Translations under genes and position numbers: made by a program
Shown: in pieces, positions 52,953 to 62,619 of the stretch
Position numbering within the stretch: the first letter of the stretch is position 1
Layout of the letters: every line of letters starts with the position of its first letter
The notes under the pieces: model-generated
Databases searched by the model: none
Told to the model about the DNA's origin: nothing
Seen by the model: only the letters and a program-made list of their open reading frames with translations
Source of the DNA: Sheuella amnicola
Lineage (GTDB): Bacteria; Pseudomonadota; Gammaproteobacteria; Burkholderiales; Burkholderiaceae_B
Assembly (NCBI RefSeq): GCF_010499255.1
Contig: NZ_JAAGRN010000005.1
Span: forward strand, 124,001-188,000
Reading direction: 5' to 3'
DNA: 64,000 bases

Positions 52953-54185
52953 CTACTTCAAGGATTCCTGTTTTTTCACTCTGACAAACAACCAGGTGGC
53001 GATCGCCAGATTGAGCAGGTTCCAGACGACGCCGTTGATCATGGCGGCCTGATAGGATCCGGTCAAGTCGAAAAACTTGCCCGACATCCAGCCACCCAGC
53101 GCCATACCGAGCATCGTGGACATCATCACGGCGCCCACCCGCCTGCCGGCTTGGCTGGGAGGGAAGTATTCACGCACAACAATTGCGTATGAAGGCACAA
53201 GGCCTCCTTGAAACAAGCCGAAAAGCGCCGAAATCACATAAAGCGACACCAGGCCATCGAAAGGCAAAAAAAGCACCAGCGCAATACCTTGCAAGGCCGA
53301 GCCCAGCAAAAGCGTGCGCACACCTCCGATACGATCGCAGATCATTCCCGAAATCAAGCGGCTAGCGATCCCGCAGGCCAGCATCAAGGAAAGCATCTCC
53401 GCGCCCCGTGCGGGTCCATAACCCAGATCAGCGCAATAAGCGACGATATGCACTTGAGGCATCGCCATCGCAACACAGCATGCCAACCCTGCGACGCAAA
53501 GCAAAAACTGCGCGCGCCCGATCGAAACACCAAAGGGACGATCAGCCTGCTGCCCACCTCCGGCTTTGGGCACAGAAGCAGTAACCATGGGAGGCCGCGG
53601 GCGCATCAGCATCGCAAGTGCCGCCATCGACAGGCCGCACACGACACCCATCCAGATATATGTTTGGCGCCAGCCGATCGTGGACACGCCATATTGCGCA
53701 ATGGAAGGCCAGATCGATCCGGCCAGATAGTTTCCGCTGGCGCAAACAGCAACCGCGATACCGCGTCGCTTATTCCACCAGAGGGATGTATCGGCAACCA
53801 GGGGGCTAAACGTTGCCGAAATCCCCAGAAAACCCAAAAAAATTCCATTGGCCAGAGTAAAGCCAAGAATGCCACCCGACATCCCTGCCCAAATAAAGCC
53901 AATCATTAAGCCGGCCGAACCGATCAACAAAACAGAATAGATTCCCCAGCGATCGGCCAATCGCCCCATATAGATCCCACCCACCCCGAAACCAATCGCC
54001 AGTACGGTATAGGGCAAGGAGGCATCCGATCTGGATACGCCGAATTCGGCCTGCACTTCCGGCAGAACAACGGCCACGACATATAAACAGCCGCTGCCCA
54101 TCGTCATGATGGCCAGAGTGATCAATAGTCGTCTGAAAGCGTAGCTGGAATCGATTAAGTCGCTGGAGGAATAAGGAATCGTCAT
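52953..54185 (-). CDS. MFS transporter
   Basis: 410 residues with about 12 hydrophobic segments and the major-facilitator signature GRLADRWG after the second segment, plus the internal repeat SGMICDRIGG after the eighth. It is an inner-membrane proton- or solute-driven carrier. The substrate cannot be read from sequence. It lies 43 bp upstream of the broken symporter gene on the same strand and is divergent from the EamA gene (82 bp between starts). Confidence 0.92.
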   Translation of the reverse strand: MTIPYSSSDLIDSSYAFRRLLITLAIMTMGSGCLYVVAVVLPEVQAEFGVSRSDASLPYTVLAIGFGVGGIYMGRLADRWGIYSVLLIGSAGLMIGFIWAGMSGGILGFTLANGIFLGFLGISATFSPLVADTSLWWNKRRGIAVAVCASGNYLAGSIWPSIAQYGVSTIGWRQTYIWMGVVCGLSMAALAMLMRPRPPMVTASVPKAGGGQQADRPFGVSIGRAQFLLCVAGLACCVAMAMPQVHIVAYCADLGYGPARGAEMLSLMLACGIASRLISGMICDRIGGVRTLLLGSALQGIALVLFLPFDGLVSLYVISALFGLFQGGLVPSYAIVVREYFPPSQAGRRVGAVMMSTMLGMALGGWMSGKFFDLTGSYQAAMINGVVWNLLNLAIATWLFVRVKKQESLK

Positions 54186-54267
54186 GAACGGATCGTAACT
54201 CGAATTACACTGTTGCCTTGAAATTCACCGACATCTCGGTTGAACTCGCACACATAAAACAACAATC

Positions 54268-55164
54268 ATGAAGACAAGCAACTGGTTCGCTCCCATTTTC
54301 ATCGTTCTCTGGAGCACCGGCTTTATCATCGCCCGCTACGGCATGCCCTACTCGGAGCCGATGACCTTCCTGTTCATCCGCTTTTCCGGCGTGGTCATCT
54401 GTTTGATTCCGGTCCTGCTCTGGCTCAAGCCTGTCTGGCCATCCGGCAAACAAGGCATGCATATAGTCGTTGCAGGCGCATTGATTCAATTCGGATACCT
54501 TGGCGGCGTCTGGGCGGCAGTCAAACTAGGCATGCCGGCCGGCCTGGCCGCCCTCATCGTCGGATTGCAACCCATTCTCACGGCCTTGCTCGCATCCACC
54601 GTATCCGAACGGGTGACTTCGCGCCAGTGGCTGGGCTTAGCGCTTGGGCTTGCCGGCGTCGCCTTGGTTCTGTTCGCGAAAATCCATCTTGAAGGCATTA
54701 CATTTGCCAGCGTTTGCTTTGCGTTTGCCGGCATGTTTTCGATTACGTTCGGCACCCTTTATCAAAAACGGTTTTGCCCGAGTTTTGATTTACGCACCGG
54801 TTCAGTCATTCAATTCAGTATCAGCGCGTTTTTATGCCTGATTGCCATGATGATGTTCGAAACTCGTGAAATTCAATGGACCATGCCCATGATCGGGGCG
54901 CTTTTGTGGGGAATCATTCCAATTTCACTTGGGGCGATGAGTCTTTGGTTCATCCTTTTGCAAAGAGGCGACGCAACCAAAGTCAGCAGTGTGATGTACC
55001 TGACACCACCAACTACCGCCCTGATGGCATGGTTACTATTCGACGAAAAGCTCACCACTTCCATTATCCTAGGCACCTTGATTACGATGGTCGGGGTTTT
55101 GATCGTGAATCAAACCTCTTTTAAAGGCTGGTTCAAAACGAGAGACAACAATGCCCACAACTGA
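54268..55164 (+). CDS. EamA-family (DMT) transporter
   Basis: 298 residues with ten predicted membrane helices arranged as two EamA repeats: the first opens FIVLWSTGFIIARYGMPYSEP, the second is centred on ISLGAMSLWFILLQRGDATKVSSVMYLTPPTTALMAWLLFDE. These are inner-membrane exporters of metabolites or amino-acid-like compounds. The next gene starts 14 bp before this stop, indicating a shared transcript. Substrate unknown. Confidence 0.92.
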   Translation: MKTSNWFAPIFIVLWSTGFIIARYGMPYSEPMTFLFIRFSGVVICLIPVLLWLKPVWPSGKQGMHIVVAGALIQFGYLGGVWAAVKLGMPAGLAALIVGLQPILTALLASTVSERVTSRQWLGLALGLAGVALVLFAKIHLEGITFASVCFAFAGMFSITFGTLYQKRFCPSFDLRTGSVIQFSISAFLCLIAMMMFETREIQWTMPMIGALLWGIIPISLGAMSLWFILLQRGDATKVSSVMYLTPPTTALMAWLLFDEKLTTSIILGTLITMVGVLIVNQTSFKGWFKTRDNNAHN

Positions 55165-55876
55165 ACAACCGTCACGCCGCCACACGCATCGATACTACGA
55201 CCTGATATTGGTGGCTTTTGTCACCGTCCTCTTATGTTCGAATCTGATTGGCGCCGGCAAAGCCACTCAAATTGATCTTCCCGTTTTAGGATCGGTGGTT
55301 TTTAGCGCAGGGGTTATCTTTTTCCCGATCTCCTACATGTTCGGAGATATCCTGACCGAAGTTTACGGATACGCCTACGATAGAAGGGCCGTGTGGTGCG
55401 GTTTTGGCGCAATACTGTTCGCCGCAATCATGTCCCTGGCCGTTATCAGTATGCCCACCGCTCCCGGTGACTACAACACCAGTTTGCAAAAAGGATTGGA
55501 AACAGTCTTCGGCAATACCTGGCGGATTGTGGCAGGCTCGGTCATTGCATTCTGGAGCGGTGGCCTGGTCAATAGTTTCGTCATGGCCAAAATGAAGATC
55601 ATGACCTCGGGCAAGCATCTCTGGGCTCGCATGCTCGGCTCGACCGCGGCAGGCGAGCTCATCGACTCTTCGCTGTTTTACTTTATCGCCTTCTATGGCA
55701 TCTGGCCCACAGAGCAAGTCATCTCGGTCGCCATTGCCCAATACATACTCAAGTCAAGCTGGGAATTGGTCGCCATGCCATTTTCCTATCGCTTCATCCA
55801 CTTCCTGAAGCGAAAGGAAAACCAGGACTACTACGACTACCACACCAACTTTTCTCCTTTCAAGCTCAAGGTTTAA
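55151..55876 (+). CDS. yhhQ: Queuosine precursor transporter YhhQ family
   Basis: 241 residues. The N-terminus is polar, then about six membrane segments with the family residues SNLIGAGKATQ, FPISYMFGDILTEVYGY and AGELIDSSLFYFIAFYG. YhhQ imports 7-cyano-7-deazaguanine (preQ0) or preQ1 for queuosine tRNA modification. The ATG lies inside the end of the EamA gene; the last 11 bp overlap the convergent M20 peptidase gene. The family call is firm. Confidence 0.93.
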   Translation: MPTTEQPSRRHTHRYYDLILVAFVTVLLCSNLIGAGKATQIDLPVLGSVVFSAGVIFFPISYMFGDILTEVYGYAYDRRAVWCGFGAILFAAIMSLAVISMPTAPGDYNTSLQKGLETVFGNTWRIVAGSVIAFWSGGLVNSFVMAKMKIMTSGKHLWARMLGSTAAGELIDSSLFYFIAFYGIWPTEQVISVAIAQYILKSSWELVAMPFSYRFIHFLKRKENQDYYDYHTNFSPFKLKV

Positions 55877-57101
55877 AAGACTGGATCATCCGCGTCGTCA
55901 TATACAGGCGCGGTTGAATCGACGATACCAACACATATTCGGCGTTGTCCGAGTGCGCACCGAACCCCTGCAAGCCAAAGCTTTCGATCACAGCACCTTT
56001 GGACTTGAGCGCAGCATAGGCGGCATCCGTACCTCCGCCGGTCGCCTTTTCCAGAACATCGATCTTCCAGCCTATTTCGCTGGCGATCTCGCGCGCCTGC
56101 ATCGCCGCCGCTCGTCCTTTATCAGTCGGATTCAAGGCGGGTCGCCCTCTTGTCAAAACAAGACTGACTTCGGTATCCGGGATCAGCTTGTTTTTAATCC
56201 GTTCGTGCATAGTTTGTTCGACCGCATCAAAATCACTCATCTTTTCTGCCCTGACGTCGGCCGTGGCTACAGCTTCGGACGGAATCATGTTCGGTACCGT
56301 ACCGGCGCGCGCCTGAGTCCAATTCAGTTTCAGGCCTTTATCGGGATTGGATAAATCGCGCATCTGCAAAATCTGGTGCGCCATTTCATACAAAGCATTG
56401 CGACCGAAATCAGGATTCGAGCCCGAATGCGATGCCCGTCCCTTTACGGTCAGTTGCGCGCGTGCAATGCTTGATGTGGCAAGCCGGACATAATCATTTT
56501 TAATGCCACTCCCTTCAAACGAAATGACCAGATCGTTTTGTTCGCCTAACTGAATAATGCGATCGCGTGAACCGGGCGAACCAATTTCCTCGTCACCATT
56601 GATCAGAATTGTGATTTCGCCGAATGAATCGATCTTCAAAGCCTGAAGCATCGCGATCGTATTCAGAATCACCGCGATGCCAGCTTTGTCGTCCGCAATG
56701 GCCAACCCGTACGCACGGTCTCCATCCACCCTGAATGGTTGCTTGGCCAGATCGCCCTTCTGGTAAACCGTGTCCATGTGCGCGATCAAAGCGATTTTCG
56801 ACGTGCCGCGACCCTTTAGTTTGGCCTGGACCATCGATCCAGTTTTATCAGGGGCGGACGATGGGATCACTTCGGGAGTCAAGCCAAGTTTCTTCAGATC
56901 GTTTTCGATCAGATTTCTGATTTTCTCCAGACCTGCCAAATCTCGGCTACCCGATTCGATTTCAACCAGGCTTTGAAGCGTTTTAAGAGTCGGCGCAACA
57001 GTTTTGCCGGCAAGATCCCGTATAGTGGCATGGTCAGGGCTCTGTGCATAGGCAAACGACAAGCACGCCGATAATAAACCTGCGATCAAATAACGCTTCA
57101 T
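55866..57101 (-). CDS. M20-family metallopeptidase, glutamate carboxypeptidase-like
   Basis: 411 residues from ATG 57101, chosen because a signal peptide (KRYLIAGLLSACLSFAYA) starts there behind a GGGAG/GTGGA stretch; the open frame extends 25 codons further upstream without support. Zinc-ligand motifs are present: HMDTVYQKGD, GLAIADDKAG, INGDEEIGS and a C-terminal HSDNAEY. The dimerisation domain lies between. It resembles CPG2-type periplasmic carboxypeptidases that release C-terminal glutamate from folates or peptides. The true substrate is open. Confidence 0.92.
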   Translation of the reverse strand: MKRYLIAGLLSACLSFAYAQSPDHATIRDLAGKTVAPTLKTLQSLVEIESGSRDLAGLEKIRNLIENDLKKLGLTPEVIPSSAPDKTGSMVQAKLKGRGTSKIALIAHMDTVYQKGDLAKQPFRVDGDRAYGLAIADDKAGIAVILNTIAMLQALKIDSFGEITILINGDEEIGSPGSRDRIIQLGEQNDLVISFEGSGIKNDYVRLATSSIARAQLTVKGRASHSGSNPDFGRNALYEMAHQILQMRDLSNPDKGLKLNWTQARAGTVPNMIPSEAVATADVRAEKMSDFDAVEQTMHERIKNKLIPDTEVSLVLTRGRPALNPTDKGRAAAMQAREIASEIGWKIDVLEKATGGGTDAAYAALKSKGAVIESFGLQGFGAHSDNAEYVLVSSIQPRLYMTTRMIQSFKP

Positions 57102-57286
57102 GTTTTTATTCCACTCCCTTGAAAGTCTCTTTCGCGACATTCGATTCAAACAACGGCGAATCAAACCGAGCGGCAAGCATACCCCGCCAAAGACAAACGA
57201 TTCAATGTCTTTAACAAGTCATGTTTTAGCTGTAATCTCTGGTAGACCATCAAACGCAGTCCAATAAAACAAAAAACGGAGACATC

Positions 57287-58561
57287 ATGCAAAAACTCTC
57301 GGCAATCATCGCTTCAATGTTCATATCGACCGTCGCGGCGGCCCAAAGCACGACGCCGACCTCGACTCCGCTGCCTGCCGCCAGCCCCGATGCGGCGGGT
57401 TTCAGCAAAGAGGGCCTCGCCCGGATTGATGATTTTTTTGCACGAGAAATTCAGGCAAATCGCGTCCCCGGCGCGGTTCTCGCCATCGCTCGAGATGGCA
57501 AGATCGTCCATTACCAGGCCTATGGTTATCTGGATAAACCCAAAAACATTCCTATGCCCAAAGATGCCATCTTTGCATTGGCATCCATGACTAAAATCTT
57601 CACGACTGTGGGTGCGCTCAAGTTGACTGAAGAAGGCAAACTACCCCTGCAGTCGGCCTTGTCGACTTACTTTCCGACGTTTGCGAGCATGAAGGTGGGC
57701 GTCCCTCAGGCCGATGGGAGTTTGCGCCTTGACGATCAAAAACGGGCGATCACCATTCACGATTTGATGCGCCACACATCAGGCTTGACCTATGGCGGCC
57801 GCGGAGACCATCCGATCGCCAAACTTTATCCTGCCGGCGACGCTCCTCCCATCGACGGGAGCATCAGCGACTTCATCGAAAAAATCACGAAACTTCCCTT
57901 GGCACATCAACCCGGAACCGTATTCGAATACAGCTTCTCTTCGGACGTACTTGGCGCCGTAGTCGAAAAAGTTTCGGGCCAACGGCTTGGCCAGCACCTC
58001 GAAAAAACAGTCTGGCAGCCTCTAGGCATGAATGACACAACATTCAAGGTGCCGGACGACAAAAAATCGCGCGTCGCGCAGCCTTTCGCAAACAACCCGC
58101 TGAACAATCAACCGCAACGCGTACGATATCTGACCGAATCGCAAAAATTCGATTGCGGCGGCGCGTGTTCTTTCGGCACCGTGGGGGATTATTTGCGCTT
58201 TGGCCAAATGCTCATGAACGGAGGCGCACTGGATGGCAAACGCATTTTGAGCCCTCAAATCGTATCCTGGATGACATCGAACCATCTCGGCCCCGAAATT
58301 TTGAATCGTGTCGCGGTGGTCGAGCCTCACCGTGCCGGTTATGGATTCGGTCTTGGCGTGGCAGTCCGTATGCAACCCGGCCTGGCAGCCGTCCCCGGTA
58401 ATGTAGGCGAATACTCCTGGAACGGAGCCTACGGCACGGCGTTTTTTGCAGACCCGAAAGAAAAACTCGTTGTGGTGCTAGGCACATCCGCGCCCGGCGA
58501 TCTGCGTAAATATTATCGGGAGCAAGTGCAGGATCTGGTCTATGGCGCAATGTCTAAATAA
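57287..58561 (+). CDS. Beta-lactamase-fold serine hydrolase (class C/EstB-like)
   Basis: 424 residues; ATG behind a GGAG-type site, signal peptide ending near VAAAQ. The SxxK nucleophile motif is ASMTK (Ser100, Lys103), the Tyr motif is YSFSSDVLG and later segments include GGACSFGTVGDYLRFGQMLMNGG. The layout is that of the beta-lactamase-related esterases (EstB, LACTB types) more than a true AmpC, because the KTG box is not clearly seen. It probably acts in the periplasm as an esterase or peptidase. It is divergent from the M20 peptidase gene. Confidence 0.9.
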   Translation: MQKLSAIIASMFISTVAAAQSTTPTSTPLPAASPDAAGFSKEGLARIDDFFAREIQANRVPGAVLAIARDGKIVHYQAYGYLDKPKNIPMPKDAIFALASMTKIFTTVGALKLTEEGKLPLQSALSTYFPTFASMKVGVPQADGSLRLDDQKRAITIHDLMRHTSGLTYGGRGDHPIAKLYPAGDAPPIDGSISDFIEKITKLPLAHQPGTVFEYSFSSDVLGAVVEKVSGQRLGQHLEKTVWQPLGMNDTTFKVPDDKKSRVAQPFANNPLNNQPQRVRYLTESQKFDCGGACSFGTVGDYLRFGQMLMNGGALDGKRILSPQIVSWMTSNHLGPEILNRVAVVEPHRAGYGFGLGVAVRMQPGLAAVPGNVGEYSWNGAYGTAFFADPKEKLVVVLGTSAPGDLRKYYREQVQDLVYGAMSK

Positions 58562-58635
58562 TCATTAGCCAACCTATTCTGCAAAAACGGTCTACTACCT
58601 TTAAACTTGGCGACCTTCAACCGGAGATTTCACCC

Positions 58636-59790
58636 ATGACTGTCATTACCAACGTCGAAGATCTGCGCGTTATCGCAAAAAAACGCGTGCCACGCATGTT
58701 TTACGACTATGCTGATTCCGGTTCATGGACTGAAAGCACCTACCGTGCCAATGAAAGCGACTTTCAAAAGATCAAGCTGCGCCAGCGGATTTTGGTCAAC
58801 ATGGAAAATCGTTCCACTCGCACGACCATGATCGGCCAACCCGTAGCCATGCCGGTGGCCATTGCGCCTACGGGCCTGACAGGCATGCAGCATGCGGATG
58901 GAGAAATCCTTGCGGCGCGTGCCGCCAAGGAATTCGGCATTCCCTTCACGCTGTCCACTATGAGCATCTGCTCAATCGAAGACGTATCCAAAGGTACTGG
59001 TGGTCACCCGTTCTGGTTCCAGCTCTATGTAATGAAGGATCGCGACTTCATCAAACGGTTGATCGACCGCGCCAAGGCGGCGAACTGCTCGGCACTCGTA
59101 CTGACACTGGATTTGCAGATTCTGGGACAACGTCACAAGGACCTGAAAAACGGCCTGTCCGCCCCCCCCAAGATGACCCTGGCAAACCTGATCGACATTG
59201 CCACCAAGCCCCGCTGGGCGCTCGGGATGCTGGGAACGCCTCGCCGCCAATTCGGCAACATCGTCGGGCATGTCAAAGGCGTCACGGACATGAGCAAACT
59301 TAGCGAATGGACAAGTTCGCAATTCGACCCGGCCCTGAACTGGGGTGACGTCGAATGGATCAAGAAGCGCTGGGGCGGCAAACTGATCCTCAAAGGGATT
59401 CAAGATGTCGAAGATGCCCGCATGGCACTGAACAGCGGCGCTGATGCCATCATCGTCAGCAACCACGGCGGACGTCAGCTTGACGGTGCCGAGTCCAGTA
59501 TTCAATCACTGCCAGCCGTGGTCGATGCGGTTGGCAAACAAATCGAAATTCACATGGATGGCGGTGTACGCAGCGGCCAGGATGTCCTCAAAGCGCGCGC
59601 ACTGGGCGCGCAAGGCTGCTACATCGGTCGCGCGTTTTTGTACGGCTTGGGCGCAATGGGTGGTCCAGGCGTCTCCAAGGTACTTGAAATTCTGCACAAA
59701 GAACTCGATTTAACAATGGCGTTCTGTGGACGCACGGATGTGGAAACCGTGGATAAAAGCATTCTGCTCCCCGGAACCTATCCGACTTGA
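58636..59790 (+). CDS. lldD: FMN-dependent alpha-hydroxy-acid dehydrogenase, LldD-like
   Basis: 384 residues; GGAG before ATG. It shows the family's FMN TIM-barrel motifs: YDYADSGSWTESTYRANESDF, IAPTGLTGMQHADGE, the active-site SNHGGRQLDGA with catalytic His and Arg, and MDGGVRSGQDVLKARALGA with CYIGRAFLYGLGA for the phosphate site. Length fits L-lactate dehydrogenase LldD. Related glycolate or mandelate enzymes are possible. It leads an operon with a YqhA-like protein, a DUF4337 protein and PhoD. Confidence 0.92.
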   Translation: MTVITNVEDLRVIAKKRVPRMFYDYADSGSWTESTYRANESDFQKIKLRQRILVNMENRSTRTTMIGQPVAMPVAIAPTGLTGMQHADGEILAARAAKEFGIPFTLSTMSICSIEDVSKGTGGHPFWFQLYVMKDRDFIKRLIDRAKAANCSALVLTLDLQILGQRHKDLKNGLSAPPKMTLANLIDIATKPRWALGMLGTPRRQFGNIVGHVKGVTDMSKLSEWTSSQFDPALNWGDVEWIKKRWGGKLILKGIQDVEDARMALNSGADAIIVSNHGGRQLDGAESSIQSLPAVVDAVGKQIEIHMDGGVRSGQDVLKARALGAQGCYIGRAFLYGLGAMGGPGVSKVLEILHKELDLTMAFCGRTDVETVDKSILLPGTYPT

Positions 59791-59838
59791 TTACATTCAA
59801 AACAACATATTGAAAACCTGATTAACGGATCACCTTAC

Positions 59839-60378
59839 ATGGCAAAAGTAAGTACACGCCAACCCGGAGAGCTACGCGCACTGCCGCGCTGGATATTCAT
59901 GAGTCGCTGGTTACAGGCACCTTTGTATCTGGGCCTGATCGTGGCGCAAGGCATTTATGTCTGGCAGTTCTGGAAAGAACTCATCCATCTCATAGACATG
60001 ATGTGGATGGCAAAAACCATTACCGAAACCGAACTGATGCTCATCGTTCTCGGTCTGATCGACGTGGTCATGATCTCCAACCTGCTGGTCATGGTGATTG
60101 TCGGGGGGTGGGAAACCTTCGTATCCCGACTTGACCTTGAGGACCATCCCGATCAACCTGAATGGTTATCCCATGTCAATGCCGGGGTGCTCAAAGTAAA
60201 ACTCGCAACCGCGATTGTTGGCATCTCGTCGATTCATCTGCTTAAAACATTCATCAACGCGCCCAGCACAAGCGAGCCGACGCTGATGTGGCAAACAGTG
60301 ATTCATCTAAGTTTTGTCATTTCGGCGCTTGCCATCGCGTACACCGAAAAAATCCTCAATCAAACTCATCAACACTAA
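59839..60378 (+). CDS. TIGR00645/YqhA-family membrane protein
   Basis: 179 residues with about four hydrophobic segments and the family's [27 protein letters not shown] stretch and [17 protein letters not shown] segment. YqhA-type proteins are small inner-membrane proteins of unknown function. It follows the LldD-like gene by 48 bp and precedes DUF4337 by 23 bp. Confidence 0.88.
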   Translation: MAKVSTRQPGELRALPRWIFMSRWLQAPLYLGLIVAQGIYVWQFWKELIHLIDMMWMAKTITETELMLIVLGLIDVVMISNLLVMVIVGGWETFVSRLDLEDHPDQPEWLSHVNAGVLKVKLATAIVGISSIHLLKTFINAPSTSEPTLMWQTVIHLSFVISALAIAYTEKILNQTHQH

Positions 60379-60401
60379 CTTTTTAATCCAACAGGTGCCT
60401 C

Positions 60402-60947
60402 ATGTCCGGACACGGAGCTCACGCCGATCCTTCAAATAAAAAAATCGCTCTTCTGATTGCGATTCTTGCTCTATTTCTTGCCATAAGTGAAACACTCAGC
60501 AAAGCCTATCAAACCGAGGTCATCACCAAACAAGTTGAAGCGTCGAACCTGTGGGCTTTCTTCCAGGCTAAATCCATGCGTAAAACAACCACTGAAGTTG
60601 CAATGGACGCATTAAAAGCCTCCCCTCATGCCGACGACGCGAAATCCAAGGCTTTGATGGATAAGTGGGCCGCCGCCTCCAAGCGCTACGACTCGGAGCC
60701 CGAAACGGGAGAAGGCCGCAAAGAACTATCGGCCCGCGCCATACAAGCCCAGAAAAAAGCCGACCAAGCGAACCACAAATATCACAATCTTGAAATTTCA
60801 TCGGGCATGCTTCAAGTCGCCATTGTTCTGGCTTCCTCGAGCATTATCACCAACGTCATGTTGCTCGGATGGGTAGCAGGCCTGCTTGGTGCGGTTGCCG
60901 TCGGTTTCGGTTTCTTCGCCATGTTCGGTGCGACCGCCCTGTTTTAA
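60402..60947 (+). CDS. DUF4337-family membrane protein
   Basis: 181 residues. One N-terminal membrane segment (IALLIAILALFLAIS) precedes a charged helical middle region with QVEASNLWAFFQAKSMRKT, then two C-terminal hydrophobic segments. This is the DUF4337 pattern, and no function is known. A Gly/Ala-rich end and a 2 bp gap to the PhoD start suggest cotranscription. Confidence concerns the family name only. Confidence 0.85.
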   Translation: MSGHGAHADPSNKKIALLIAILALFLAISETLSKAYQTEVITKQVEASNLWAFFQAKSMRKTTTEVAMDALKASPHADDAKSKALMDKWAAASKRYDSEPETGEGRKELSARAIQAQKKADQANHKYHNLEISSGMLQVAIVLASSSIITNVMLLGWVAGLLGAVAVGFGFFAMFGATALF

Positions 60948-60949
60948 AT

Positions 60950-62518
60950 ATGCAACGCAGGCAGCTTCTTCAACTGGCCGCGAGCTCGGCGGCCCTGCTT
61001 GCTTTGCCGAAAACCGGCTGGGCGAAGCAAAAATGGTTTCATGATCCGTTTAGTTTAGGCATTGCCAGTGGTTCGCCAACAAGCGATTCCGTGGTTCTCT
61101 GGACCCGCCTGGGTCCGCAAGCCATCGAAGCAGCCAACTTGACGCATCGGGCCACCCCCGTCGTCTGGCAAGTCGCACATGATGAATCCTTTTCCAAAGT
61201 CGTGGCAAAGGGTACTGTTCAAGCCGAACCGTCTCTTGCCCATTCGGTTCATGCCGAAGTAACGGGCCTGGCTGCTGACAGACACTACTTTTACCGGTTT
61301 ATCGCAGGCGATGCTGTGAGCCAAACTGGACGCACTCGCACATTTCCCCGGTCCGACTCGACACCGGGACGCTTGAGGCTCGCCTACGCCTCATGCCAGC
61401 AATGGGGTAACGGCTATTACAGCGCCTACAGACACATGCTTGGCGAAGATCTAGATGTTGTCATGTTTCTGGGCGACTACATGTACGAATATCCCTCATC
61501 GCGTCCGGTGGATATTAGACCAACAACGGGCGGATGGATCACAACACTCGAAGGCTATCGCAGCCGCTACGCACTGCATAAGTCGGATCGTGACCTGCAG
61601 GCGATTCATGCCGCATTTCCCTGGATAATGACTTGGGACGATCATGAGGTGCAGAACGACTATGCAGGCACGCGGCAAGGGGAGTCGGGGCCACCGGTCG
61701 CGGACTTCATGGCTAGACGCGCTGCTGCCTATCAAGCCTACTATGAACACATGCCGGTCAGGCGTGCCGACTTTGCACAGATCATAGGTAAATCAGGCGA
61801 AAACACCCGCATCTTCGGTGCGACCTCTTACGGGCGGCTGGCTAATCTTTATCTGCTCGATGATCGCCAGTTCCGGGATCCGCAGGTTTGCACCAACGGC
61901 AACCGTCCGGGCGCATCCCGAATCAACCCGAAGGACTGCGAACAACTTAATCAACCTTGGCGCACTCTGCTTGGGCAAGAACAAGAGGGGTGGCTCAAGC
62001 GACAGTTTGAGCACTCGCAAGCTCAGTGGAATATTTTGGGCCAGCAAACCCTACTCGGGCGTCGCAACTTCAACACCGATGGTGGAGTGCGGCTTTGGAA
62101 TGACGGCTGGGATGGCTATCCCGCGGCGCGTCAACGCCTGATCGACTCGATGCAATCCACGCGCCTGTCCAATCCGGTCGTATTTGGTGGCGACGTGCAC
62201 GAAAACTGGGTAGGCCACATTCTGAAGGACTACGAAGACCAGAACAGTGCCAAAATCGGCGTCGAATTCTGCGGAACCAGCATCACTTCGCTATCGCACA
62301 CCAGCCAGAATAAAATTGAGCAAATACGGGCCGTTAATCCTCATTTCATCTTTGCAAACGCCGAATACAGAGGATATGGCGTTGCCGAATTCACGGCAAA
62401 ATCGCTGACAACCACTCTTAAGGCGGTAAAAGACGCGACCGACCCAGGTTCCGACTCTTTCACTCTGGCCCAATTCACTGTTCAGGCCGGGCAGCCGGAA
62501 ATCCTAAAAATTACCTAA
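60950..62518 (+). CDS. phoD: PhoD-like alkaline phosphatase
   Basis: 522 residues from ATG 60950, chosen because a Tat-like signal RRQLLQLAASSAALLAL begins there; the frame extends 27 codons upstream into the DUF4337 gene without a signal. It shows the PhoD metal-site motifs: YASCQQWGNGYYSAY, VVMFLGDYMYEY, IMTWDDHEVQNDYAG and VVFGGDVHENWVGH near the C-terminus. The N-terminal domain (PTSDSVVLWTRLGP) is the Fn3-like PhoD_N. These enzymes are Fe/Ca phosphodiesterases/phosphomonoesterases exported by Tat and usually expressed in low phosphate. No Pho box was identified. Confidence 0.93.
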   Translation: MQRRQLLQLAASSAALLALPKTGWAKQKWFHDPFSLGIASGSPTSDSVVLWTRLGPQAIEAANLTHRATPVVWQVAHDESFSKVVAKGTVQAEPSLAHSVHAEVTGLAADRHYFYRFIAGDAVSQTGRTRTFPRSDSTPGRLRLAYASCQQWGNGYYSAYRHMLGEDLDVVMFLGDYMYEYPSSRPVDIRPTTGGWITTLEGYRSRYALHKSDRDLQAIHAAFPWIMTWDDHEVQNDYAGTRQGESGPPVADFMARRAAAYQAYYEHMPVRRADFAQIIGKSGENTRIFGATSYGRLANLYLLDDRQFRDPQVCTNGNRPGASRINPKDCEQLNQPWRTLLGQEQEGWLKRQFEHSQAQWNILGQQTLLGRRNFNTDGGVRLWNDGWDGYPAARQRLIDSMQSTRLSNPVVFGGDVHENWVGHILKDYEDQNSAKIGVEFCGTSITSLSHTSQNKIEQIRAVNPHFIFANAEYRGYGVAEFTAKSLTTTLKAVKDATDPGSDSFTLAQFTVQAGQPEILKIT

Positions 62519-62619
62519 CTACTTTGGCGTACGCTATTGGGGTTATTGAACTATTGGCTTATAGTGTTCATCATTCGTCTTTAGTTTCAACTTAATTCCA
62601 GCCCGTAAGCACTTAATCA

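Noticed and set aside
53208-53909. 233-codon open frame on the + strand
   Set aside because: It is antisense to the MFS transporter gene and matches no protein pattern.
57287-58561. True class C beta-lactamase
   Set aside because: SxxK and a Tyr motif are present, but the KTG box is not clear and the overall pattern fits EstB-like esterases better.
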